DNA from: Erpobdella octoculata
Lineage: Eukaryota > Annelida > Clitellata > Hirudinida > Erpobdellidae
Direction: 5' to 3'
Length of the DNA: 64,000 bases
NCBI GenBank assembly: GCA_963978895.1
Contig: OZ022240.1
Span: 11,753,807-11,817,806, forward strand
In this document: positions 21,091 to 35,248 of the stretch, piece after piece
Position numbering within the stretch: position 1 is the first letter of the stretch
How the letters are laid out: each line of letters starts with the position of its first letter
The notes under the pieces: generated by a model
Seen by the model: the letters and a program-made list of their open reading frames with translations, nothing else
What the model was told of the DNA's origin: nothing
The model's database searches: none
Position numbers and translations under genes: made by a program

Positions 21091-21810
21091 GCAGCTACGC
21101 TGTATGATGAGAGCACACACCAGTACACACACACACGTAGGAATGTGCTGACCATGCAGCACAATAGATATCCTGTATAATATTAAGAGGTCCTTGGCTA
21201 CACTATGAAAGGAAAGCGCAAACCAGCACACAAGCACATTGGAAAGTTTCGAAGCTAAGTGATGCACGTATATACGGTCAGTGAGTTGAGAGAATCACAA
21301 CCAAAACTTTCTTCTTTGTGCTTTTGTCTCCTTTCTATTTAACTTCATTTTAATTATTACAAACGTTAGGTTACAATCTCAGTGTGTGTTTGCGTGTGTC
21401 TTTCTCTGTACGTAAATCTTGCAAGTAAAATTTAACCAGTTTTTTGACTAGCCAGGAAGCTGAAACTTTCATAGCTTTATATTAGATGACAATACATGAT
21501 TCAATTAAAAATAAGTTTGTGCTGAAAACTCGTTTTTTCCTTTACTTGTTTACAAACTTTTATTCAACTTACAATCTCTGCTACATGATACAATTAAAAA
21601 AAACTTAGTTTGAATATCTTTCGTATTTGTAAATCAAGTGTATTTGAAAAAAAAGTTTGTGTTGAAAAACTCGTTTTTTCCTTTACTTGTTATATTTTAT
21701 TTTGTGTCATACTCTTTCTGTCTATTCTATTTAATATACAAAATAACTTTTAGAGACGTTTTGGCGCCGTCCTGATTTTGAGAACAAAAATTAATAAGAA
21801 ATAAAATCAC
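21091..21810. other. Non-coding spacer with diverged Helitron-like block
   Basis: 21445-21510 is a diverged relative of the conserved blocks at 1935-2070 and 59695-59825. A GTTTGTG(C/T)TGAAAA(A)CTCGTTTTTTCC segment is repeated at about 21511 and 21656. No gene. Confidence 0.45.
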
Positions 21811-22635
21811 TAGAGATGGAAATCGAACCGAACCCGAACCGAACACACCGAACTCGAACCCTACTTTTTACCGAACCGAACCCGAACTTAGTTGTTCACC
21901 GAACCAAACCGAACCCGAACTCTATTTCGCTCGGAACGAACCGAACCCGAACGAACCCATGCTAAATTCATCGAACCTATTTTTTTAAATCTAAATTAAG
22001 ACTATGAAATATTCTTGAAATAAAAATCTTTATTTTGTTTTCTGTATTTAATATCGCTGTTATTGTTGTTCTTATGGAGGCTTATCACATCTTTGTTGTT
22101 ATGTTTACTTTCTTTCTCGCGTAGCTTATTACACCGTGCGGTCGTGTTGCTTGAATTACCTATTTTGTTGTTTGTTGTTTTTATTATATAGAACAACTTA
22201 AATAATATGGCAAATACCAATAAGTTAGCAAACGGTTCTAAATGAAGCAAGCAAAAGCTGGAAACGTTTGTTACAGAAGGAAAGGCACGCTTAGTGTCAG
22301 CAGCATGACTATGAGTGAGCGAAGAGCTCGAATGAGTACAGAAACATTAAAAATGTAATTTTGTTTTTGAAATACAATATGGAACCTTAATTTTTTTAAA
22401 TGTCTTGAATTAATAAACTTTGACTATTTTTTAATGCAATTATCATCGAATCTATCTCGAGCCATAGCTATCCCAAATCAAACCCGAACTTTAACAACTA
22501 GCAAACCGAACCAAACTCGAACTGTAAGCACTACCGAACCGAACCCGAACTGTAACCACTAGCGAACCGAACCGAACTATAGCCACTACCGAACCGAACC
22601 CGAACTCTTAAATTAGGGTTCGATTCCCATCTTTA
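21811..22635. mobile_element. hAT with CCGAAC subterminal arrays
   Basis: The left end TAGAGATGGAAATCGAACC starts at 21811; the right end GGTTCGATTCCCATCTTTA finishes at 22635, an Ac-like TAGRGATG terminus. Both sides carry dense CCGAACCCGAAC repeats (21825-21960 and 22495-22615). The flanks AAAATCAC and ACAATTAC match at 6/8. The interior is non-coding. Confidence 0.7.
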
Positions 22636-22680
22636 ACAATTACCATTAAATAGTTTACAAACCTACATTTTATTTACATA

Positions 22681-22906
22681 TTATTTTACTATATTTACTA
22701 TTTTATTTACTATATTATCTTTATTATTCAAATAATTAAGTGTTAGTTTTTCGTCGATACAGGCTCGGTTAAATTTTATAGACCAAGTTTTGTTGCAAAC
22801 TTTTTCTATTATATAAGATAGTTCACGTAATTTAATTTGCATACAAAATTGTTCAAAGAACGCCCGATTATACAAATCTTTATTACTTTTTAACTTGCAA
22901 GTTTCG
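22681..22906 (-). pseudogene. PLE pseudo-LTR fragment with truncated hammerhead
   Basis: The minus frame encodes TWSIKFNRACIDEKLTLNY, the PLE N-terminal motif (KWxxIFNxACLKE) seen in other copies here. Just upstream (22889-22906) lie GAAA and a self-complementary CTTGCAAG followed by TTA. These are the 3' half of a hammerhead; the CTGANGA box is missing at the truncation point. Confidence 0.55.
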
Positions 22907-23018
22907 GCTATTTATTATATTATTATTAATAAAATATATTATATTAATTACATTATATTGTACATTTTATTTAACTATATTTATATTTACTATATTATAT
23001 TGTACAATCTTAAAATAT

Positions 23019-23129
23019 ATCTATATATGGAAAGAAATGTTTGTTTGTTTGTCCTTCAATTAAAATTTTTTTACTACTCTTATATTAGCTTGCTTCGTGA
23101 GGTTAATCGGACTATTCTGTTTGTCTAAG

Positions 23130-23130
<1 letters not shown>
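23019..23130 (+). mobile_element. Possible Helitron 5' end fragment
   Basis: TCTATATATGGAAAGAAATG followed by TTTGTTTGTTTGTCC resembles the 5' ends at 41936 and 57148. No 3' end is linked. Confidence 0.4.

Positions 23131-23169
<39 letters not shown>
23131..23169. repeat. (TA)n tract
   Basis: Pure dinucleotide run bordering the inverted pseudo-LTR of PLE A. Confidence 0.9.
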
Positions 23170-23174
<5 letters not shown>

Positions 23175-23781
23175 AACGTATTTCGGCATAATGTTTTCTT
23201 TTAGGCATGCTCTGTTAAAAATGATAGACCACTTTGCGTTGATACGTTTTTTCGCCAAGCTTTCAAAATCTCTTGAATTCATGATAACTCCGCTTTTTAA
23301 ATAGATTTATTAAAAACGAGGGCTGACCGATCGGTTTCGCAGAAAAGCATCTTCGGAGCCCTTTAAATTACGAAGTTAAAATGTATTTACTATAATGCGA
23401 AAATAGAATGAAACTATAAAACGACGAGAATAAACATTAATGAAAACTGAAATAGAAAAACAACGTATGGAAAGTGGAAAGCAAGATATAAAAGGTAGGT
23501 AACTAACGTACAAGATTAGTAAAAACCGAAGCGGAAAATAATTGTAAACAAAACGAAAACATGGCGATAGTGGCCGCAGCGCAGGTATTTACGCAACTAT
23601 GCGCTAGGTAATTGTTGTCAGGTGCGCGCAATCAGGCTAGGTACGTCTACCGCGTCGTATTGTTATATTAACGTTGTTGACGAGTCGAGCAAATAGCTGG
23701 AAAGAAGACACGGACTCCACCGGAAGACGGTCATCCGACGAGTCACCAACGCCGCGGCCACGCACACTTTCCAGACTGGTG
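23168..23781 (-). repeat. Inverted pseudo-LTR fragment of PLE A
   Basis: Reverse complement of 24147-24752, almost identical. Together with 23782 onward it forms a head-to-head junction at 23781/23782. Confidence 0.9.
23320..23361 (-). ncRNA. Hammerhead-like motif, variant core (inverted copy)
   Basis: Same sequence as 24563-24604 on the opposite strand; see that entry. Confidence 0.45.
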
Positions 23782-24562
23782 GTGAGGTGGTTTCTACTTC
23801 CTGTAGTGACCAAGAAGTTGACACTCCAATTACCGTTGGCCATCAGACTACAGATGTTCATAATGAAGTTAAAGAAGTTCAGATGGCCACCGGTGAAAAC
23901 AATTCCGTTTCTTTTGGCAACCCAGAAGAAGACACTCTAATCGCCATTTGTCCTCTGACTCCGACAACCGATGTTCTTAACAATGTTCATCTGGTTTCAT
24001 CGGCGAGCGGTGAGGACAACTTTATTTCTCGTGGCAACCAAGGAGTCGGCCCTCTTACTCCTGCTCACCTTCCGATCGCTGACGTCGTCGGCAATGATGG
24101 CCAGGGCCTGTGTCCCGTCCATGGATCCCCATCACGTGATAACTCCAGTCTGGAAAGTGTGCGTGGCCGCGGCGTTGGTGACTCGTCGGATGACCGTCTT
24201 CCGGTGGAGTCCGTGTCTTCTTTCCAGCTATTTGCTCGACTCGTCAACAACGTTAATATAACAATACGACGCGGTAGACGTACCTAGCCTGATTGCGCGC
24301 ACCTGACAACAATTACCTAGCGCATAGTTGCGTAAATACCTGCGCTGCGGCCACTATCGCCATGTTTTCGTTTTGTTTACAATTATTTTCCGCTTCGGTT
24401 TTTACTAATCTTGTACGTTAGTTACCTACCTTTTATATCTTGCTTTCCACTTTCCATACGTTGTTTTTCTATTTCAGTTTTCATTAATGTTTATTCTCGT
24501 CGTTTTATAGTTTCATTCTATTTTCGCATTATAGTAAATACATTTTAACTTCGTAATTTAAA

Positions 24563-24604
24563 GGGCTCCGAAGATGCTTTTCTGCGAAACCGATCGGTCA
24601 GCCC
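24563..24604 (+). ncRNA. Hammerhead-like motif, variant core
   Basis: GGGCT and AGCCC form stem I. The core reads CCGAAGA instead of the consensus CTGANGA, followed by a weak stem II, GAAA, the self-complementary stem III CCGATCGG and TC at the predicted cleavage site. Layout and position match the hammerheads of the other PLEs in this window. The U-to-C change in the conserved core would be expected to impair self-cleavage. Confidence 0.5.
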
Positions 24605-27124
24605 TCGTTTTTAATAAATCTATTTAAAAAGCGGAGTTATCATGAATTCAAGAGATTTTGAAAGCTTGGCGAAAAAACGTATCAACGCAAAGTGGTCTAT
24701 CATTTTTAACAGAGCATGCCTAAAAGAAAACATTATGCCGAAATACGTTCAAAATTATTTACGCTCTAAAAAGGCATTTAACAAGAAATCTCCAATCTCA
24801 GGCAGTCAATTCATTGCCGACGAGTTGGAGGCTGCTGAAGAGAAGTTTTCTATATTAGATCAAAGATATGACCAATGTTTGACAACACTTTCTGAGGAAA
24901 ATAACAGCCTGCAACAGCAAATAAAATTATTTTCTGATAACTACGACGCTAAAAAAAGAAACGCCATAACCGATAAATTGTCTAGACTTTATGGTGACCA
25001 CTATCTCTTGAAAAACAACGTTCTACACTATGTTAATCTGTCTGATTACTCCTTAAAAAAAGACGAAACTGACTTTCTACAGCTGGGTTTCAACTGCCAC
25101 ATTGGTAGCCGTTACAATCCTCTCATTAAACAAACCGAACTTGAAATTGTATACGAGCAGATTCTACATTTGGCTGTTAGCCGCCGTGTAATCGTAAATC
25201 CTGGTTTTGAGGCATTTCTTCGTGCTGAAAGCCACTTGCATAGAAATAGAAAACTTTCAACTCTTCCAAAACGTTTCATAGAAGCTTATAAATCTATTAA
25301 AAGTAATCCCGACATCGTTTTAAGAAAATCTGACAAGTCATCTACTTACGTTGTCTTGAATAAAGTCGATTATTTTAATAAACTCAATTCTATTCTATCC
25401 GATGACACTAAGTTTCGAAAAATCAAACGCGATCCAACTTCTTTAATTAAAAAAGAAGCCAACAGGCTCATTGGACTCGCTAATTCTGACTTACAGGATA
25501 AAAAGATTTCTCAGATTATTGGCGATTATTCCCCAGCTTATCTCTATGGTAACGTCAAACTCCATAAACCCGACCATCCATTGAGGCCAATCTCATCCCA
25601 ATGTCCTACACCAACTTACCAATTAGCCAAAACGATCAACAAAATAATAACTCCTTATCTTCCTAGTCGCTACTCTTTGAAATCAACGAATGACTTTATT
25701 GGATTGCTTAGAACTGTTAAAAACTGTGATGGGCTTTTGGCTTCTCTCGACGTTGAAAGTCTGTTCACTAACGTTCCAGTCAGAAAAACAATCGATATCA
25801 TCATAGATTGTGTTTACGAAAACCCATCGCTAAAGGCACCTTCTATCAATAAACAAACGTTGAAGAAGATTTTGTCCTTATGCACCCTTGATACTCCTTT
25901 TCGTCATCCTAACGGTGAACTTTATGTTCAATTAGACGGCGTCGCAATGGGCTCACCCCTCGGACCCACGTTCGCTGAATTTTACATGAGTCACCTTGAA
26001 AACAAGGTTTTCAGTACGTTTAAAAAACCTTTGTTATACGCTCGTTACGTCGATGATATTATTGTTCTATGTCAGGACGTATCATATCTCGAAAAACTAC
26101 AACAACAACTACAACTAAACTCCGTTCTAAAGTTCACAACGGAGGTCAGCAATTTTAACAAGCAGTTGGCGTACCTTGATCTTCTGCTCACGCAAACCGA
26201 ACACGGTTTTAGATCAACTGTATACACAAAACCAACAAGCGGTGGCGATTGTCTAAGTGGCGATAGCTACTGCCCTGAAAGGTACAAAACCAGTGTAATT
26301 ACCGGTTATCTAAATCGTGCTTACAACTACTCTGACAATTGGAACGACTTTGATGCTGAACTCAAAAGAATAAAAGCTCTCCTTATTAACAACAATTTCT
26401 CAAATACAATGGTCGACGAAACTATAAAAAAGTTCGTCGCTGGAAAAGTTAATAACTCAGCAACCACAGAGCAATCTAAGAGGTCATTCCTTCCCATCTT
26501 CTATCGTGCTCAAATGCACGACAACTACAAACAGGATGAAAAAGTAATAAGAAATATAATCTATGACAACGTTAAAGTTTCCAATCCTTCATCCGAGGAG
26601 TTAAAACTGCACATCTACTACAAAAACTTGAAAACCCATAACCTGGTTCTGAGAAATAGCCCTATTAACGGCGGCGTTTTGCAGAGAAAAAACGTCGTCT
26701 ACAAGTTTACTTGCCCATATGCTCACAATAATCTTGAAACCTACATCGGCCACACTCGGACAACACTCTCTCGCCGTCTGACGATGCAGACACAGGGTGG
26801 GAGTCTACACGCGCATTTTATCAAATTCCACGGCTCTAAACCAAACCAAAAAATGCTTCGCGACAACACCGAGGTTGTCTCTTACGACCCTGATCCTAAT
26901 CGTCTCAAAATTAAAGAGGCGTTGATGATCTCTCAGCAACGACCTAGCATAAATATCCATGACGACAAGTTCGGACGTACCTTGCTGCTACATTGTGGTG
27001 CAGACGGCGGCTGTGCTAACGTCTATCCCGTCACTCATAACTCCGCAAGTGAAACGACTTCGCGTGCGGATGAGCCACGCCATACTTCGAATGTGTGCGC
27101 TCACTCTCATGTTTCAAAAGTCGG

Positions 27125-29322
<2,198 letters not shown>

Positions 29323-29651
29323 ATATATATATATATATATAATAGCGGGGTTACCCGGCGTTGCTCGGGGTTTTCAGAGGTTTTTTTTATCATTTTTTTC
29401 TCTTGCTCCCGTTTCCTTCCCCGCTTGCTCTTCCGTTTCCGTCCCCACTTGCTCTCCCGTTCCCGTTCCCGCTTGCTCTCCTGTTTCCGTTTCCACTCTC
29501 TCTCATTTTTTCTTTTCCACTCTTTCATAACTTATTTTAGCTCATAAAACGTAAAATAGATTTGCTAAAAGTTGCTTGAAGCCTTCAAACGTTGTTACGT
29601 AAACAAAATTTGAATTTTACTACGCAATTACCTTCGATGGTCGTACATAAG

Positions 29652-29754
29652 AACTTTTGGCCTGGAAAGTTAAGAAGGAGAAAAAGTTAAGAAGGTTTGG
29701 ACTCCTTCTCCGATCCCCCGGCTCAGGGGGCCAAAAAACCTTCCGGGCCAAAAG
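29652..29754. mobile_element. Small MITE-like inverted repeat
   Basis: CTTTTGGCCTGGAAAG near the left and CTTCCGGGCCAAAAG at the right form 15-16-bp inverted ends around about 70 bp, with internal AGTTAAGAAGG repeats. Confidence 0.5.
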
Positions 29755-29824
29755 TGCCTATACATGATCATTGCATAAGTTTTCGAAGCACTGTTTACAA
29801 TTGCGTAACAGGCATTACTTGCTA

Positions 29825-29852
29825 ATGGACTTCTTAATATTAAGAAGTCCAT
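29825..29852. repeat. Perfect 28-bp palindrome
   Basis: ATGGACTTCTTAAT is followed directly by its exact reverse complement. Centre of the Helitron-like unit. Confidence 0.9.
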
Positions 29853-30072
29853 GACTTGCTTCCCAGTCTTGCATAATGTGACCGATTGCGCGTTATTACA
29901 AATTATTAAGAGATAGATGGGGCGGGAAAGCGACCGGAATCGGGAAAGTGACCGGGAGCGGAAAAGCGACCGGGAGTGGGAGAGCAAGCAGGAACGGGAA
30001 AGCGACCGGGAGCGAGAGAGAAAACAATAAAAAACTCTAAAAACCCCTGAGCAACGCCGGGTAACCCCGCTA

Positions 30073-30237
<165 letters not shown>

Positions 30238-32324
30238 CCTGGGAAATATAGCCAAATAAAAAAGCAAGTTGAGCTCGAAATCTTGTGTCGTCAAATTGAA
30301 ACATTCGTAGCGGATGGAAAACTTAAATTAAGCGAAAAATTAAATGCATTGCTAAAAGCTGAAGGATTTAAACATCGTAATCCACCAAGAAAGATTGCTC
30401 GAGATCTTCGTAACGCTGCTGATTCTTTGAAAAACAATTCCGAAGTTGTGATAAGAAAAGCCGACAAATCGAATTTGTATGTTATAATGGATACTTCTGA
30501 TTATTTTCAGAAACTCGATGCAATTTTATCAGATAACACAAAATTTCAAAAGATTTCCCGTGATCCTACAAGTACAATCAAAATCCGTGCAAATAGACTT
30601 TTTGCTGAAGTGTTAGTTGCTGACGCTCAGAGTAATGTGAAACAGATAGTCGGCGACTTTTTTCCTGGATACATCTATGGGAATGTTAAAATCCACAAAG
30701 AAGGTTTTCCTCTAAGACCCATAATTTCTCAATATTCGACACCTACGATGGAACTTGCTAGATTTCTGGTTAGTACCTTATCTCGGTATTGTCCAAGTAC
30801 GTATACTGTCAAATCTTCATTTGAATTCGTAAATCTCATAAAAGGAAATCGACATGCTGAAGGTGTAATTGCTTCTCTCGACGTTGTTAATTTGTTTACG
30901 AACGTCCCAACTGATGATTGATATAATACTCCAATATGCATACAACAGTGATACCCTTCAGCCACCTGTTATTCCACAAAAAACCATGGATGAATTGTTA
31001 CGTCTATGCACTAAAGAACTACCTTTTAGACACCCTAACGGTCAGTTATATACTCAAGTTGACGGTGTTGCAATGGGCTCTCCTCTTGGACCTCTATTTG
31101 AAAACTATTACATGGGACACCTGGAAAAAATCGTTTTTGAAAAGATAAAGAAACCAACTCTATACGTTAGGTATGTTGGTGATGTTTTTGTCATGTGCTC
31201 AAATTTGAGTGAGATCCATGAAATAAACGCAGCATTCCACGAAAATTCCGTTCTCAGCTTTACCGTTGAACTTAGTGACATTCACCAACAATTGTCTTTC
31301 TTGGATGTTCTTGTTACTAAAACATCTTCAGAATTGAACCACAACATATTTGTCAAACCCACTAATGGTGATACTTGCATGAATGGCGCAGGATATTGTC
31401 CAGATAAATATAAAGAAAGTGTCGTTTTTAACTTCCTTGCTCGTGCCTATGAAATTTCATCTTCATGGAATAGCTTTGACGTTGAAGTAAAACGAATTAA
31501 ACGAATGCTCATCAATAATAACTAGTAACTACCCAAACTCAATGGTTGACAAAATCCTGAACACTTTCTTAGTCAAAAGAATTAAGTGTATTCAATCTAA
31601 CAATGTTGGAAAAGATGTTAATGACGTTTCTATCCGATATTGCGCCCAGATGCACGATCGATACAAATTGGACGAAGATATCATTCGCGCTATAATAAGC
31701 ACATTTTGCTAGTCAGCATAAAAGTGTGCTTAGTAAGAAAACACTTCAAGATAACACCAAAATTATCGATCATGATTCCGACGTTCGTCGACTTAAGATT
31801 CGTGAAGCTCTTCATATAATTCAAAATAAACCAAAAATTAACATCCAGGAAGATCATTTTGGACGATCGTTACGTCCTTTTGGAAATCGATGTCTCCGGA
31901 CAAAGAATTTTCAGAGACTTCCCTTATTAGCCCGTCCCGTTGAAAAACTGCAATGTACAGTTAGCAAGCAAGAAACATTTTTGACTGGTGACAGTTCATC
32001 TAATGGTGCTGTTGTCGAGATTGCTTCTTTGGAAAATACATCTGTTCCCTGTGAAAAGGGCTCGATAAATGAGCAACCTCACACACTATCCCAGGTGCCC
32101 CAGGAATGTGGTCTGCCGACTTCAAGTCCTTTTCAGGTGGATCAAAATCGCCTTCACGATTCTTTTGAATCTGTTTGGTCCTTAGATGATGCGACTATTA
32201 TTGCTAATGATATACAATCGTATATCATTACGTATGATGCGTATGTGGATGGTGGACTGACTGATAAAGGCGTTGATTTTGAGATGGATGGCGGTAATTG
32301 TGATCATGGTGATACTGATAATGC

Positions 32325-33600
32325 CAGTGTTGGGTAGGATTTGAAATCAAATGATTTCAAATCACGATTTCAAATCAAAATATTGATTTTTGATTTTGAT
32401 TTGAAATCATTTTGCAAAGTTTAATTATGATTTTGATTTGAAATCATTTTGCAAAGTTTAATTATGATTTTGATTTAAAATCATTTTTCGACGATTTTCG
32501 ATTTTATTTTAATATTCGAAAATCAAAATCATAACATATTTTTTCTATGCTGCTATTTCTATGCCAAGCCAACAATCGCTTTGAGCGGTAACTTATACAA
32601 ATAGTTTTTAACAACATTGCAGATAGTATAGATTGCGATTTGAATTGCGTAAGAATGTGTAATTTGCCTTCGTTACTTGATGGTAATTTTTTTTAAATAA
32701 CTAGCGGGAAAAGTGACAGTAAATAAGTAAGTAAGTAAGTAAGTAAGTAAATCTTTATTAACCAGCCTGACAATGACGCACAGCGGTTAGAGTGGTAGCT
32801 AAGTCAATTTCAGGATCAAAATTTTTTTCGTCATTTGAAGGTAACGTGCTATAATTATACTATAATAGATACGGTAAAACCGTACTTTCCTACCGAACAA
32901 TTATTAAATCAAATACGTTGCTATCTTAATATGCCGAAAACTCAAATGCAGTTGAATTTTGTTGATTTTAATATTTAAAGGATGAGCGTCATACTGTCAG
33001 CTACTGCTGATGGACTCAAAAGTCAAAGCTTGGAACGAAATGATAATGACTACGGCTACTATGATGACCAGTGTTCTTCACAGACCATCGGTACCTCTAA
33101 CAATGTCTACAACATTAAGATAAAAATTATGAACTATTTATCGGATGTTGACAGCACTTTTGTCATTTTTAGTTCATATGAATTGATTAAAAAAGTGTTC
33201 ATACGATATAATACAACACTGCCTTCGTCAGCTCCTGTCGAAAGACTGTTCAGTTCCGCCGGTTTAATTGAAACTCACAGAAGAAATAGTTTGACTAATT
33301 CAATATTTGAGAAATTGTTGCTTTTGAAGATGAATAAACTTTTGTCACATTTCATTGTTTAAGTGATTTTAGATCAAATTGTGTTAAAACATAATTTTAT
33401 AGACAAAATTATGTTAAATTAAACCATACCGTGTAATAATAAGTTATAAAAAAAATGATTTTGATTTGATGATTTGAAATCCTTTTTAAAAGTGATTTTG
33501 ATTTGAAATCATTTTGTAATTAATGATTTTGATTTGAAATCATATCTTTCTTGACGATTTTGATTTCAAATCATTTCAAAAATGATTTTACCCAACACTG
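32325..33600. mobile_element. hAT nested in PLE B, exact 8-bp duplication
   Basis: Ends CAGTGTTGGGTA and TACCCAACACTG; duplication GATAATGC at 32317-32324 and 33601-33608. Both flanks carry GATTTGAAATCA-type subterminal repeats. Confidence 0.92.
33180..33362 (+). pseudogene. hAT transposase dimerisation domain remnant
   Basis: LPSSAPVERLFSSAGLIETH followed by RRNSLTNSIFEKLLLLKMN is the hAT C-terminal motif. Upstream catalytic parts are absent, so the carrier is non-autonomous. Confidence 0.8.
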
Positions 33601-34192
33601 GATAATGCTGATACTTGTAATTATGGGGAAAACAGTAAAGATGTTTGCGAGTGCAATGGCTTTGTCGTTGCTGACATCGTCGGCGGGGAGCAGATATGCC
33701 ATGGTGTCGGAGAAGGTGATGTTGACGTGTGCGATGTTGAGTGTGGTGGTGACACAGCCTTGGATGATGTGGAAGGTGAAGAGAATAGCGATTGTTATGT
33801 TGATGCTGAAGATATGTTGTGTGATGATGACCGTACAGAATTGTTTGTGCACTTAGATAATGTTGGTCACATTACAATACGCCGAAAATTTGATTTTATG
33901 CTTTGACTTTAATGACTAATTGTATAATTTGAATTACATTTTACAAAGTATTTCAACTAATGTAGCTAATCCCTTCTGTCTACCTGTGTCATTACCGATT
34001 TGTAAACATCCGCTTTTATAATATTTACATTTTAACAAGTTTCGAGCCGCTTGCCGAAATCTCAAACCATTAGTAAGTATTTATGTATATATCTACTGGT
34101 ACTTATTTTATTTAAAGTGTATATACCTGACATTTTAGAATTCTAATTGTATTGCTGGTTCTTATATGTTTATTTTATACAATTGATTTTAG

Positions 34193-34234
34193 GGGTTCTG
34201 ACGATGGCAGATGCCGAAACCGGCCGGTCAACCC
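34193..34234 (+). ncRNA. Hammerhead ribozyme in PLE B pseudo-LTR
   Basis: Stem I GGGTT/AACCC; core CTGACGA (34198-34204); stem II GGC-AGAT-GCC preceded by one extra U; GAAA (34216-34219); stem III CCGGCCGG (self-complementary, almost no loop); predicted cleavage after GGTC (34229). Hammerheads with very short stem III are known in Penelope-like elements, where they may act as dimers to process tandem transcripts. All core residues are present. Confidence 0.8.
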
Positions 34235-34571
34235 AATAATAAATTATGTTCCAGAAAAGGTGTTGAGTATATTAGGTTTGAAATGGAGACGTTTGGAAAA
34301 GTTGGCTCAAAAGTTAATTAATAGAAAATGGGCCGTAATATTTAATCGAGCTTGCTTGGCTTAAATGAAAAACTTGTGTCAAAGTATTGCCTTAATATAT
34401 ATATAATTATAATTGTTATTTGTCTTTTTCCTATTAGGGGTTTTCAGATGATAGAAATTAAAAGAATAAACGTGATCTTGGTAAGAGAAATTTTAATTAT
34501 CAAAAGATTTGTTGGAACTGTGCGAAATTCTACAAAGTGAGATAATTCAGATTTGAGTCAAGTAAAAAATT

Positions 34572-35214
34572 TTATTCAACGAAGAATATTAAAGTTAAAA
34601 TAAATTCGAGACATACTGTGTTATAAATAACTTCGACTTTAACGTTACGAATCGCTAGAAAGCATATTCCCCTAAGTTTACAGTCAGAGTAGGAAACAGG
34701 AATAATTTTGTCTTGAACTGTGTCTGTGTCATTGTTCCTGTTTGAACGGTTGCCAGAAATACCCTGCAATCTGTCATCATATTGCTGCAAAAACGTCTTG
34801 TACTCTGGAAGTCTTCTATGACATTTAATTGCTTCTAACGTACAATGATTAAATCTTTTCTGTAGTTCAATATTTAATCGTTTAAAACCAACCCTAGCTA
34901 ATTCCATTTCTAATTTTGCCACCATATTAGATTCTTCCTCGAGCCATCTTGGCTTAGAGTAAGATTTACCAGCTCTTTCGGCATGATATTCTCTTGGGTG
35001 TTTTTTTGACCTCGTGTAGTTTGACACCCTTCTCTGGGTTGAAAGTGACAGAACAAAAGTGACATTTTGGCTTTTCAATCGTATCAACATGTTCAGCTAT
35101 AAAGTATTGTTGTACAGGAGACACAATATCGAAGGCAGAGTGCACGCTTAGAGGAGGAACACTCCTTGTATTTTGAACAGTTTTATGCCTCAAATTATAA
35201 CCTTTGCTTTCCAC
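34572..35214 (-). pseudogene. R2/NeSL-type LINE N-terminal fragment
   Basis: The minus frame from 35214 encodes a C2H2 finger (CHFCSVTFNPEKGVKLHEVK). A one-base change in an A-run near 35010 shifts to the frame HPREYHAERAGKSYSKPRW...WLEEESNMVAKLEMELA, then HCTLEAIKCHRR. Finger, HPxEYHAE, then a W/E-rich helix and TLEAIK is the N-terminal pattern of restriction-like-endonuclease LINEs of the R2/NeSL group. No RT follows within the fragment. Confidence 0.6.
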
Positions 35215-35248
35215 GTTGAAAAAGATTGGACAGTGGAGTTGTGCTTAA

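Noticed and set aside
34352..34540. Short plus-strand frame after PLE B
   Set aside because: No motif, runs through AT-rich sequence; probably chance.
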